Assembly: GCA_029262235.1 (NCBI GenBank)
Contig: JAJCZU010000004.1
Span: 186,001-250,000, forward strand
Direction: 5' to 3'
Source: Candidatus Eiseniibacteriota bacterium
Lineage (GTDB): Bacteria > Orphanbacterota > Orphanbacteria > Orphanbacterales > Orphanbacteraceae
Length of the DNA stretch: 64,000 nucleotides
The notes below the pieces were generated by a model, which saw only the letters and a list, made by a program, of their open reading frames with translations, was not told the origin of the DNA and did not search any database. Below, in pieces: positions 23,480 through 31,438 of this stretch; positions within the stretch are counted from its first letter, which is position 1; each line of letters opens with the position of its first letter. A program made the position numbers and the translations under genes.

Positions 23480-24166
23480 CTACTCCCTGAAGCGGTAACC
23501 GATGCCTCGGACGGTTTCTATATAGCTGCCGACCTTGCCCAGCTTCTTTCGTATCCCCACGATCTGCACATCCACCGCACGGTCGGTAACGGTGTAGTTT
23601 TCTCCGCGGATCGCCTCGACAATCTGACACCGGGTAAACACCCACCCCGGCCGTCTGGCGAGAAAGTGCAGGATGCGAAATTCGCTGAACGTCAGCTCTA
23701 CGAATTCGCCGGCGACAACAACTTCATGACGCCCGGGGTCAATCTCGATCTCGTGTACTTTCAGCACCGTGTCCTCGTTGTTGACGGTGTCAATTTTTCG
23801 TCGCAACACATTGCGAATCCTTGCCACGAGCACGCGCGTACTGAACGGCTTTGTGACGTAGTCGTCTGCGCCAAGTTCCAACCCGAGCACTATATCCGCC
23901 TCTTCACCTCTTGCCGTCAGCATTACGATTGGTATGCCCATTGTCCTGTCGTCGCGTTTCAGGTTCTTGCAGACGTCGAGACCACCAACTCCAGGCAACA
24001 TGAGGTCGAGCACGATCAGATCCGGAGTCTGGTGGCGAACGGATCCCAGGGCTTCCTCGGCGCTGGCAGCCCGGATAACGCGAAAGCCTTCCCTGGCAAG
24101 ATTGTATTCAAGAAGCTCGAGAATATCTTCTTCGTCGTCGACAATGAGGATTGTTTGTTGACTCAT
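23480..24166 (-). CDS. phoB: Phosphate regulon response regulator PhoB
   Basis: A 228-residue OmpR/PhoB-type regulator. ATG 24166 (MSQQTILIVDDEED) fits the family start better than the longer frame from 24211. The receiver domain has the acidic pair in VDDEED, phospho-acceptor Asp in 'LIVLDLMLPG', the conserved Thr in MLTARG and Lys in YVTKPF. The C-terminal winged helix ends 'TVRGIGYRFRE'. It is directly upstream of phoR (1 bp between stop and start) and divergent from no other gene. It should activate pstS and other phosphate-starvation genes. Confidence 0.95.
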   Translation of the reverse strand: MSQQTILIVDDEEDILELLEYNLAREGFRVIRAASAEEALGSVRHQTPDLIVLDLMLPGVGGLDVCKNLKRDDRTMGIPIVMLTARGEEADIVLGLELGADDYVTKPFSTRVLVARIRNVLRRKIDTVNNEDTVLKVHEIEIDPGRHEVVVAGEFVELTFSEFRILHFLARRPGWVFTRCQIVEAIRGENYTVTDRAVDVQIVGIRKKLGKVGSYIETVRGIGYRFRE

Positions 24167-24280
24167 GATTCGGTCGCCCATCGTTAGCAGGTTCCGCATG
24201 GAGACACGCAAGCGTTGTTTCCCTGAGCAGGCACCCGGGTTCTACCATCGCAGACGCCATCAACCTCGCGATCGGGCGCC

Positions 24281-24940
24281 CTACGCTTTCTCCCGCGGAA
24301 GCGGGCGGCCATTCTGGTCGAGGAACCCGAGCTGCTGAAAACGCAGGAAGAGTTCCCGGCAAACCCACGCGTCGGTGGCGGCGTAGACGATCTGCTTCTG
24401 CGTCAGCCGCGGGTTCGCCCAGTTGGAAGTGGAGGCGCCTTTCGGAACGCGAAACCCGAGCAGCTGGGCCGCCAGATTGCGGACGCCGGATTGTTTGAAA
24501 CCCTGCCGCTTCGCCACGGGACTCAGGTCAACGATGTTCTGAGGTTCAAACGGAAAGACCCGCGTGAGACTCGTGAAATCGTGAGCCAGCCCGACTCCTG
24601 TTTTTATGACTGCCGGATTTTCCAGCACTTCGACGAGCGCCCCTGAAAATTCCATTCGATTCAACGGAAAGAGGTACACCACGGATGCGGTGGCAATCTG
24701 TACCAGGCAGGGCAGGTGATCCTGTCCTTTCTTGAACATGGGCTTCGTTTCCGAGTCGAGCCCCACCACCTGTTCGTCGCGGATCACGGGAATCGCCTGC
24801 TCCAGGTCCTCCGCCGTCGTGATGACACGAATCGTCCCCCCGTATCTCCTGATCGGCAATCGGGCGATGGCCTCCCGGGTTATCGTTTTTTCATGGACCA
24901 CCGGACACCCTGGTATTTCCCCGAGCTTGAAAAAGTGCAA
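24281..24940 (-). CDS. 3'-5' exonuclease of the RNase D/DnaQ-like (DEDDy) family
   Basis: A 219-residue protein with a DEDD exonuclease core: 'VVGLDSETKP' (Exo I, D and E), 'TGVGLAHDFTSL' (Exo II, D) and 'YAATDAWVCRELF' (Exo III, Y and D). It lacks the HRDC domain of full RNase D and is the length of single-domain 3'-5' exonucleases that trim RNA or DNA ends. It lies upstream of phoB on the same strand, about 115 bp away, and is probably independent of it. It starts at ATG 24940. Confidence 0.88.
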   Translation of the reverse strand: MHFFKLGEIPGCPVVHEKTITREAIARLPIRRYGGTIRVITTAEDLEQAIPVIRDEQVVGLDSETKPMFKKGQDHLPCLVQIATASVVYLFPLNRMEFSGALVEVLENPAVIKTGVGLAHDFTSLTRVFPFEPQNIVDLSPVAKRQGFKQSGVRNLAAQLLGFRVPKGASTSNWANPRLTQKQIVYAATDAWVCRELFLRFQQLGFLDQNGRPLPREKA

Positions 24941-25017
24941 CCACCGTCAGATATTTTCCGCCGGACAACAGGGCGGGCTTCTTCGAAGCATAATAGAACG
25001 CGACGAAGGGGGTCGAC

Positions 25018-25215
25018 TAGAATCAATTCCATTGCACTCTCATTCGGAACCCGAATCGGCCCATGCGAAGTGATCGCGTTGCTCGGCAAGGGAGGATGGG
25101 AGAGGTCTACCGCGCAAGGGATTCTTGACCGGGCCGCGGCGTCTCGATCAAAGTGCTGCCCGAAGTCGAAGGCGCGGGCTCCGATCGTGATGTCCGGTTC
25201 GAACGCTTCGAAAGT
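25018..25215 (+). pseudogene. Dead Ser/Thr kinase: promoter and N-terminal fragment
   Basis: TAGAAT (25018-25023) is followed by ATT at 25031 where a start codon is expected. The frame then reads 'ALSFGTRIGPCEVIALLGKGG', the standard opening of a PknB-type kinase. After GGA GGA a one-base shift restores 'GEVYRARD', then a TGA, and further on 'VSIKVLPEVEG', matching the ATP-binding lysine strand. Start-codon loss, frameshift, stop and loss of the rest of the gene mark it as a pseudogene. The minus-strand gene ending at 25107 runs into it. Confidence 0.65.
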
Positions 25216-25712
25216 GATACTTTCGTTTGAAAGCCGTTCTCTTCACTCAGGACGAACGGCTCTCTTTCCAGCCCATCTCGGAACACGCTGAAAAAACTCC
25301 GGCTGTTGCGGATGTTCTTGAAGCCGTCATTTCTGATCCACACCTCCTCGACCGCCCCGGGAACTTCGGACAGCTCGAACACGACCGTCGTCGCGTGGCC
25401 GAGCCTCACGAAACCGTTGCCGAGCGTCACGCCGTGGTCGTTGATACGAAGCGCGACCTGCGCGCGAAGGTGTTGCAGGAGCAGCTGATTGAACTCTTCA
25501 GAGGAGGCGTAGGAATCGTCGCCGTAAGCATTCTTCACTTCATACTGGAATGCCGACACGGAAGCGCTCAAACGCAGCATCCAGTGCCCGGGCTGCTGTT
25601 CGATCAGCGTGAGCGACGAAATGTCCGGTTGATGGGCGCTTACCGGTACGGCCGACAGCCAGAAGACAGTGCCAAGCAAAATCGACTTCAATGCGCGTTC
25701 CATGGCATCCAT
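25107..25712 (-). CDS. Secreted protein of unknown function, 3' end altered
   Basis: A 201-residue protein with a signal peptide ending VSAHQ at about residues 22-27. The mature part to about residue 165 is a beta-rich domain ('HWMLRLSASVSAFQYEVK', 'GHATTVVFELSEVP', 'RDGLEREPFVLSEENGF') like small periplasmic beta-sandwich proteins. The last ~35 residues are Ser/Arg/Pro-rich and read through the antisense of the dead kinase, so the natural C-terminus was probably replaced when that DNA became joined. It is the last gene after the two YHYH proteins on the same strand, and may be the tail of that operon. Confidence 0.55.
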   Translation of the reverse strand: MDAMERALKSILLGTVFWLSAVPVSAHQPDISSLTLIEQQPGHWMLRLSASVSAFQYEVKNAYGDDSYASSEEFNQLLLQHLRAQVALRINDHGVTLGNGFVRLGHATTVVFELSEVPGAVEEVWIRNDGFKNIRNSRSFFSVFRDGLEREPFVLSEENGFQTKVSLSKRSNRTSRSEPAPSTSGSTLIETPRPGQESLAR

Positions 25713-26665
25713 TAGTTGGCGTACGCGCCGTAAAGGCAGTTGATGAAATTGTTCGAACCGGGAGCGTCCACGTGATAGTGATACCCTCTTGCATCATCAT
25801 AGTGTCCGCGACACGCATCCAGATCATCCGGCTCGCTGCCGTCTTCGTTCCGCTGTTCGTAGATGCCGTACCCGTCCGCCGCATACCCGATCATCGCAGC
25901 ATGGCCGTCGCTTTGCGTCACCGCCGTCGACAGTCCGGTAGCGGCGTGGTAGTGATACCCCTGATGAACGTTGATGTGGCCGCCGGCATCATCGAACGGC
26001 GCGAGCGTATGCGCCCCCAGAATGTTGTCGACCGGCGCGGAAGCCGAGAATTCGACGCCATTGAAGGCGATACCCCTGATCGCAGGTCCGGAACCTCCCG
26101 GCCCCATGGCCGCAAAGTCGGCCGGCGATGACTGCCTTACCGGTGTTACGGGAATGTACCAGGTCTGCTCGAGATCCGAGACATAGTCGGGAATGCATTC
26201 GACGCAGAAGTTCCTGTAAGCATCACCGACATTCGGATTGGCCGCGTTGATGCAGTCCTGTTCCGTCTCCGTGACGTAGATGTCTCCGTCGGCATCGTAC
26301 ATGTGCCAGGTGTCGTCACCGTAGAAGGTGGCCATATTCGCGACGAAGGCGCCGTCTACGTCGTAGACTTCTCCGTTCTCGAGCCAGATGCCGCCGGCTT
26401 CCTCTCCGTCGGAGATGTTTCGAGGACACCACGGCCCCATTTCGTGGTCCGTGGGCGAGCCGGCGACGACCTTGTAGCAGTCGGCCACGGTTCCGTCGGA
26501 CAGCGTGAGCGACACGGTCGTGACCGTTGTTCCCTCCAGAAAGAGATCCGGATCTACATCGACAACGACATCCGAAGTATCGCCGGGGTCGGTCGTGCTT
26601 TCGCTGTCGCTTCCGCACGAGACAGCGAGCAGCAGGACAGAGAGTGTAGCGAGCGTTCTTTTCAT
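25712..26665 (-). CDS. YHYH-domain lipoprotein A
   Basis: A 317-residue lipoprotein starting at ATG 26665 (the frame extends to 26935 but that part is not coding-like). Lipobox AVSC (C17) is followed by an acidic linker. The C-terminal half has the YHYH-domain signature: 'GYHYHAATGLS', 'AMIGYAADGYGIYEQ' and 'ARGYHYHVDAPGSNNF'. An N-terminal region carries 'GPWCPRNISDGEEAGGIW' and paired cysteines. YHYH proteins are extracytoplasmic and of unknown biochemistry; the His and Cys content suggests metal binding. It is paralogous to the next gene upstream (26739-27791). Its stop overlaps the start of the 25712 gene by one base. Confidence 0.85.
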   Translation of the reverse strand: MKRTLATLSVLLLAVSCGSDSESTTDPGDTSDVVVDVDPDLFLEGTTVTTVSLTLSDGTVADCYKVVAGSPTDHEMGPWCPRNISDGEEAGGIWLENGEVYDVDGAFVANMATFYGDDTWHMYDADGDIYVTETEQDCINAANPNVGDAYRNFCVECIPDYVSDLEQTWYIPVTPVRQSSPADFAAMGPGGSGPAIRGIAFNGVEFSASAPVDNILGAHTLAPFDDAGGHINVHQGYHYHAATGLSTAVTQSDGHAAMIGYAADGYGIYEQRNEDGSEPDDLDACRGHYDDARGYHYHVDAPGSNNFINCLYGAYAN

Positions 26666-26738
26666 TGATGGCCTCCCGGATTCTGGTGTTGTCTGGCAAA
26701 ACGCCGGAAGGGGCTCATCCCTGCGAAAAAAATGATCA

Positions 26739-27791
26739 TCAACCCTGTTCGTGTCGCGGATGACCGGGCGGGCCGTTCGGTCTGCCGCCCGGAGGACCCA
26801 TCGGGACCCGCGCCCCGCGGAAGCAGTTGATGAAGCTGTTCGTTCCCGGATCGGCCGCGTGATAGTGGTAGCCGCGGACGCCGTCGTAGTGACCGCCGCA
26901 CTCGTCGAGATCGGACGGCTCGTTACCATCATCATCGAGACGAGCGAAGATCCCGTAGCCGTCCATCGCGTACCCGATCATGGGCGCGTGGCCGTCGCCC
27001 TGTTCGATCGAGGTCGATACGCCTGTGGCGGCATGGTAATGGTATCCGACGTGTAGATTGACGTGACCGCCCGCATCGTCGAATGGCGCAAGCGTGTGCG
27101 CGCCGAGGATCGCGTCGGTCGGTGCCGGCGCGTCGAACACGATTCCGTTCAGCGCGATACCGCGGGACGACGCAGGCCCGCGGCCGAACAGTTCCGGCTC
27201 GGCGAGCGCGACCGGCGTCACGGGGAGCCGTACGATCGTCGTCAACTCCTCGATGTACGACGGGAGGCACTCGACGCAGTGATTCGTGAACGCTTCGTCA
27301 ACATCCGGGCGGGCGGCGGCGGCGCATTCTTCCTCGGTCTTCGTTACGTGGATGTTGCCGCCCTCGTCGTGCATGAGCCAGGCGTCGTCCGAGTAGAACT
27401 CGGCCATGTTTGCGATGAACGCGCCGTCCACGTCGTATACGTCGCCGTCCTCGACCCAGATCCCGCCCTTGCTCGCGTCGTCCGTCACATGGCGCGGGCA
27501 CCACGGCCCCATCGGGTGGTCGGGCGCCATCGGCTTCGTCGTGATGACGTAGCAGAGAGCGTTCGAGCCGTCCGAAAGCGTCATCTCCTCGGTGGTCACG
27601 TCGGCGACGAGCGCCTCGGCGACGAAGAGCGCCGGATCGACATCGACGACGACTTTTCCGTGCGTCGCTTCTCCTGTCTTCATTGCCGTCTCCGTGTTCT
27701 CCCGACCGGCGTCTGCCCTGCCGGATTCCTCCCTGCAGGAGGTAAGCGCGATCGCGAGGATCATCGCGAAACCTGTCATTCCGTTTCTCAT
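26739..27791 (-). CDS. YHYH-domain lipoprotein B
   Basis: A 350-residue lipoprotein with lipobox LTSC (C19). The domain layout matches YHYH protein A: 'GPWCPRHVTDDASKGGIW', 'VYDVDGAFIANMAEFYSDDA', 'GYHYHAATGVS', 'GYAMDGYGIFARLD' and 'VRGYHYHAADPG', ending in a Pro/Gly/Arg-rich tail. The two genes are a tandem duplication, but this copy is richer in G+C. Its start overlaps the stop of the Spy-like gene by 4 bp, placing it in the ECF-sigma operon. A role in metal or redox stress in the envelope is inferred from context. Confidence 0.85.
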   Translation of the reverse strand: MRNGMTGFAMILAIALTSCREESGRADAGRENTETAMKTGEATHGKVVVDVDPALFVAEALVADVTTEEMTLSDGSNALCYVITTKPMAPDHPMGPWCPRHVTDDASKGGIWVEDGDVYDVDGAFIANMAEFYSDDAWLMHDEGGNIHVTKTEEECAAAARPDVDEAFTNHCVECLPSYIEELTTIVRLPVTPVALAEPELFGRGPASSRGIALNGIVFDAPAPTDAILGAHTLAPFDDAGGHVNLHVGYHYHAATGVSTSIEQGDGHAPMIGYAMDGYGIFARLDDDGNEPSDLDECGGHYDGVRGYHYHAADPGTNSFINCFRGARVPMGPPGGRPNGPPGHPRHEQG

Positions 27792-28315
27792 CTGTCTTCA
27801 TTCCCTTTCGAGCCGGACCGGGTTCGCTCATTCCCGTCATCCTGCGGCGGACTACGAACGAAAGGCCGGTTCCACGGGCTGACCTCCACGTATCGTTCGC
27901 GCTGGACCGGGTCCAGGGCGGTCATTTCGACGATGAACATTTCGGTGAGCAGGGAGTCGAGCCTTGCGCGTGACTGCTGGAGCTCAAGCACGTTCCCACG
28001 AAACTCGTCGGGGGCGTCCACGGCGGTGAGAATAGAATTTCGCACCGCGCTGCGGGCGGACTCGAGCCTCGCCTGAGCCTTGCGGATGGATGGAAGCGAC
28101 GCGTCGTGCGCCTTTCGGATTTCGGCCTGCTGCGCGGCGCTCAGGTCGAGGTCCGCGGTCATCCGCTCGAAGTGCCGGGTGAGTATCTCGTCGAGCTGCT
28201 CCTGCTGGCGCGGCCCGTCCTCGGACGGCCCGGACGGAGTGCGCAGCGCGCGCACGAGAAGCCCCGCGTTCAGACCGATCGAAATCGCGAGCACGATTGT
28301 GAGGATCTTTCTCAT
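27788..28315 (-). CDS. Spy/CpxP-like periplasmic protein (heavy-metal-resistance type)
   Basis: A 175-residue protein with an N-terminal signal anchor ('ILTIVLAISIGLNAGLLV'). The rest is alpha-helical and charged with an 'LDLSAAQQAEIRKAHD' segment, the LTxxQ-like feature of the Spy/CpxP/ZraP group, and a second 'LDPVQRERY' motif. Such proteins act as periplasmic chaperones or metal sensors. The gene is coupled by 4-bp overlaps to both the anti-sigma gene upstream and the YHYH gene downstream, so it belongs to the stress operon controlled by the ECF factor. Confidence 0.75.
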   Translation of the reverse strand: MRKILTIVLAISIGLNAGLLVRALRTPSGPSEDGPRQQEQLDEILTRHFERMTADLDLSAAQQAEIRKAHDASLPSIRKAQARLESARSAVRNSILTAVDAPDEFRGNVLELQQSRARLDSLLTEMFIVEMTALDPVQRERYVEVSPWNRPFVRSPPQDDGNERTRSGSKGNEDR

Positions 28316-28734
28316 TCGGGGCTCCGGGAGTAGAAAGCGTCCAAAGTGATCGGGCCGCCATAGGCAAGCCCGTACTCGAGCGTCTCATAAATGCTTTCCT
28401 CGTTCACGCTCCGGGCAGCGGGTTCCGGAATCGCCAGGGAAATGAGAATGCCCGTTGCCGCCGCCATTGCGGTTCCCGCAGCGAATCGGAGCGTGAATCG
28501 GAACGGCGCCGGCTTACGCAGGCCCTGGGCGACTCCGGGCCAGAGGGAACGAGTGAGTTTCGGAGCCTCGGTAGCCTCAGCCAGGACCGCCTCGAGTCGT
28601 ACGTGGCTCTCGTATTCCGAACGGCAGTGCCCACAGGACTCGAGGTGCGCGCGGATCGACTCCGATTCCACCGGGTCGAGCATCCCTTCGTGATAGGCAT
28701 CCAGCCGTTGCCGGACGTGTTCAGTCATATCCAT
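28312..28734 (-). CDS. Zinc-finger anti-sigma factor
   Basis: A 140-residue membrane-anchored anti-sigma factor. The N-terminal zf-HC2 motif is H30...C34-x2-C37 ('IRAHLESCGHCRSEYE'). A single membrane helix lies at about 84-103 ('AAGTAMAAATGILISLAIPE'), followed by a short periplasmic tail. The start overlaps the end of the ECF sigma gene by 10 bp, the usual coupling for a sigma/anti-sigma pair. It should bind and hold the sigma factor until an envelope signal releases it. Confidence 0.88.
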   Translation of the reverse strand: MDMTEHVRQRLDAYHEGMLDPVESESIRAHLESCGHCRSEYESHVRLEAVLAEATEAPKLTRSLWPGVAQGLRKPAPFRFTLRFAAGTAMAAATGILISLAIPEPAARSVNEESIYETLEYGLAYGGPITLDAFYSRSPE

Positions 28735-29321
28735 TCTCCCAGTGGTTCCCGCAGTGCCGCTTTTGCACGGTGCAGTAGCGTCTCCACTGCGGAAACCGTT
28801 GTGTCGAGTTCGCGTGCGATCTCGGCGTGGCTCCTCTGCGCGTCATAGCGAAGGACGAACGCTTCCCGCTGTCGCTTCGGCAGTTTTTCGAGGGCGCGTC
28901 GCAAAGCTTCGCGAAGCTCCCGAAGTTGCACATCCCGATCCGCTTCGGGCGCGACCGGAACGTCGTGTTCGGACGGGTCGAACGAGATGAACTGCACGAT
29001 TTTGCGCCGGCGGGCCCGGCTTCTCGCCAGATTCCCCGCGATCCGGAACAGCCAGCTTGCAAACCGGCCCTCATCCCGATACGTGCCGGCGGACTTGCAC
29101 ATCCTGATAAACGTTTCCTGTGCCATGTCCTCCGCTTCGGCCTCGGATCCGAGCATACGGACGAGAAATCCGAAAACGCGCCCCTGCCAGCGCTCGACAA
29201 GGGTTCTGAAGGCGTTGTCGTCGCCGGCAGCCCCGCGAATCAGCAGTTCATCGTCGGTCACGCCTTGTCTCCCCCTGCTGAACGCCTGGCGAATCGAGTT
29301 CCTGCGCGCGAACGGGTTCAT
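28725..29321 (-). CDS. ECF RNA polymerase sigma factor
   Basis: A 198-residue sigma-70 family ECF factor. ATG 29321 (MNPFARRN) has GGAG 8 nt upstream and is preferred to 29375. Region 2 is recognisable in 'FRTLVERWQGRVFGFLVRML', 'AEDMAQETFIRMCKSA' and 'FASWLFRIAGNLARSRARR'. Region 4 is 'LPKRQREAFVLRYDAQRSHA' followed by a helix-turn-helix ('SAVETLLHRAKAAL'). It heads an operon with its anti-sigma factor, a Spy-like protein and two YHYH lipoproteins. It is divergent from the Spy/MacAB genes, so it may control both directions. Confidence 0.93.
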   Translation of the reverse strand: MNPFARRNSIRQAFSRGRQGVTDDELLIRGAAGDDNAFRTLVERWQGRVFGFLVRMLGSEAEAEDMAQETFIRMCKSAGTYRDEGRFASWLFRIAGNLARSRARRRKIVQFISFDPSEHDVPVAPEADRDVQLRELREALRRALEKLPKRQREAFVLRYDAQRSHAEIARELDTTVSAVETLLHRAKAALREPLGEWI

Positions 29322-29486
29322 GTTCCGCTCCGTGCCGTCCGGCGCCGTCGCGGCCGTCTGACGACATTCTGGCATAAAAAGTGCATCGCCTGCGCAGGAT
29401 TCGAGTCCAGCGATTGTTCGGTTGAGTAAGCGGTCGCCGGATCGGTGCTTCCGCGCTACCCCTCACCAGAGAAAGGATTGCGAGTC

Positions 29487-29576
29487 ATGCAATACACCAC
29501 GGGGCCGGCGGGGATGGAAGGTCGGGTCTGGATTTTCGCGGCGCTGTTCGCGGCCGTGCTCATGATGTTGCGGTAG
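29487..29576 (+). CDS. Possible 29-residue membrane microprotein
   Basis: A short frame (MQYTTGPAG... ending LMMLR) with AAAGGA 9 nt upstream of ATG 29487. The last ~17 residues form one hydrophobic helix ('WIFAALFAAVLMML'). It lies between the divergent ECF sigma gene and the Spy-like gene, where no other gene exists. It could be a small stress-induced membrane protein or chance. Confidence 0.3.
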   Translation: MQYTTGPAGMEGRVWIFAALFAAVLMMLR

Positions 29577-29722
29577 CGGACCGGAAGACCAGGAGATGTG
29601 TTTCGAGCTGGAGCTCGGGGTGTCCGCAAACTAATTCCGCAGGAGACCGGCCCCTTTTTCGTTCAGCTGGTTGACACCGGCCACTTGCATTCCGCGAGTC
29701 CGGCCATGAGAAGGAGAAGGCA

Positions 29723-30166
29723 ATGAGAAAGCATCGCAATACACGGAGCAATACACGAAACGCGCTCTTCGGCGCTCTTGTCACGGGACTGCTGTTCGCC
29801 GCCACGGCATCGGCACAGCCCCCGGGCGGTGGTCAGCGGCAGGGCCGCGAAGGAGGTCCGCCCGCAATCCTCGATTCCGCCGGCATCGTGGAGATGGTGA
29901 GCGAACTGGCTTCGGAGCTCTCGCTGACCGCCGAACAGGAGACGCTCCTGACGGTGCTCCACTTCGAGCATTTTGCGGACGCAGAAGCTCTGCGCGAACA
30001 GCACGAAGGCGACCGGGAAGCCCACCGCGAGGCGATGGAAGCTTTGCGTGAGGACCTTCACGAACGGGTCGCCGCGGTGCTGACCGACGAACAGAAGACC
30101 AGGTATGAAGAGCTGATGGAAGAACGGGCGCCGCGGCGCGGTCAAAGAGGACCGGGGCGCCGGTAA
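29723..30166 (+). CDS. Spy/LTXXQ-like periplasmic protein
   Basis: A 147-residue protein with a clear signal peptide (cleavage after ATASA, about residue 31) and AAGGAGAAGG upstream of ATG 29723. After a Gly/Gln/Arg linker the protein is helical and charged with two LTxxQ-type motifs, 'LSLTAEQETLL' and 'VLTDEQKTRYEEL', as in Spy and ZraP. It is probably a periplasmic chaperone or metal-binding protein. The stop is 1 bp before the MacA-like gene, so it is the first gene of the efflux operon. A second Spy-like protein is encoded in the divergent sigma operon. Confidence 0.78.
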   Translation: MRKHRNTRSNTRNALFGALVTGLLFAATASAQPPGGGQRQGREGGPPAILDSAGIVEMVSELASELSLTAEQETLLTVLHFEHFADAEALREQHEGDREAHREAMEALREDLHERVAAVLTDEQKTRYEELMEERAPRRGQRGPGRR

Positions 30167-30167
30167 G

Positions 30168-31436
30168 ATGAAGAAGATACTCGTCATCATACTCGTCGTG
30201 TGTATCGCCGGCGTCGCCTTCGGCGCCGTGCGGGGGCGCCGTAGCCAGGAGACGGTCAATTACCGCATGGTCACCGTCGAGCAGGGCGACCTCGCGGCCG
30301 TGGTCTCGTCAACGGGCACTCTCGACGCGGTCACGACCGTGCAGGTCGGCACGCAGGTTTCGGGAATCATCGACGAGATTTATGCCGACTACAACGATCA
30401 GGTCAAGGCGGGGCAGGTCATCGCCAGAATCGACGCGACCCTTCTGGCGAACGCCGTGGCCGCCGCCGAAGCACAGCTCGCTCGGGGCCAGGCCGAGCTG
30501 CGGCGGGCGCTTGCCGAATACGAGCGCTACGACGAACTGCATTCGAGGGAACTCGTCTCCGACAGTGAGTATAACGCCATGCGGTATGACCTCGACGTCG
30601 CGCGCGCCTCGGTGAAGTCGGCGGAGGTCGATCTGGCCCGTGCGAATCAGAACCTCGAATACGCCACCATTACTTCCCCGATCGACGGGACCGTGATTTC
30701 CCGCTCCATGGAAGTCGGCCAGACCGTGCAGGCGAGTTTCTCGGCGCCCGAACTGTTCCTGATCGCCGGCGACCTGACACGCATGCAGATTCTCGCAACC
30801 GTGGACGAGAGCGACATCGGCCAGATTTCCGAGGGGCAGACCGTGCACTTCACGGTTCAGGCGTACGCCGATGATGTATTCGAGGGGACGGTTCGTCAGG
30901 TGCGACTGCAGGCCGTGACCGAAGAGAATGTGGTCAGTTACACCGCGGTGGTCAACGTGAGCAATCCCGACGGCCGCCTCCTTCCCGGCATGACCGCAAC
31001 CGTGGACTTCGTCGTCGAGACGGCGTCCAACGCACTCTACGTATCCAACGCATCGCTTCGCTACAAACCGGACGCTGAATTGATGGAAGCGGCATTCGCG
31101 CGCATGCGGCTGGAGCGTGAAGCGCGTTCCGATACGAGTTCGTCTGAGTCGCCATCGGGCACCGGGCGAGGCACCGGGCCTGGCACCGGCGATCGTGAGA
31201 AGAATCGCGGCATGCTGTGGACAGTCGACGAAAGCGGCGAGCTCGTACTGATTCCGGTCCGTACCGGCATCAGCGACGGTTCGAACACCGCCGTCACGGG
31301 ACGCGAACTCGAGGCGGGGCAGCTCGTGATCGCCGGCGTATCTCGCAGCGCAACCACGAACAGCTCGAGTACGCCATTTCAACAGCAACAGAGCACGGGC
31401 GACCGGCCCGGTCCGCCGAGCCCCGGGGGATTCTAG
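30168..31436 (+). CDS. MacA-type periplasmic adaptor (membrane fusion protein)
   Basis: A 422-residue HlyD/MacA-family adaptor with an N-terminal membrane anchor. The lipoyl half-motifs are 'VVSSTGTLDAVTTVQVG' and 'SPIDGTVISRSMEVGQTV', separated by an alpha-helical hairpin (about 95-165). Beta-barrel and membrane-proximal domains follow ('TVHFTVQAYADDVFEGTV', 'GRLLPGMTATVDFVVE'). A Ser/Gly/Thr-rich insertion lies near 320-345. It should link the inner-membrane ABC pump encoded next to an outer-membrane channel. No TolC-like gene is in the window. Confidence 0.88.
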   Translation: MKKILVIILVVCIAGVAFGAVRGRRSQETVNYRMVTVEQGDLAAVVSSTGTLDAVTTVQVGTQVSGIIDEIYADYNDQVKAGQVIARIDATLLANAVAAAEAQLARGQAELRRALAEYERYDELHSRELVSDSEYNAMRYDLDVARASVKSAEVDLARANQNLEYATITSPIDGTVISRSMEVGQTVQASFSAPELFLIAGDLTRMQILATVDESDIGQISEGQTVHFTVQAYADDVFEGTVRQVRLQAVTEENVVSYTAVVNVSNPDGRLLPGMTATVDFVVETASNALYVSNASLRYKPDAELMEAAFARMRLEREARSDTSSSESPSGTGRGTGPGTGDREKNRGMLWTVDESGELVLIPVRTGISDGSNTAVTGRELEAGQLVIAGVSRSATTNSSSTPFQQQQSTGDRPGPPSPGGF

Positions 31437-31438
31437 CC

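Noticed and set aside
24716..25291. Plus-strand ORF of 191 codons as an intact gene
   Set aside because: It is the antisense of the exonuclease joined to the dead-kinase fragment; only the kinase-like part is meaningful, as a pseudogene.
26935..27791. Plus-strand ORF 27063-28076 over the YHYH and Spy-like genes
   Set aside because: Arg/Val-rich antisense shadow; the minus-strand genes overlap in coupled fashion and have clear domains.
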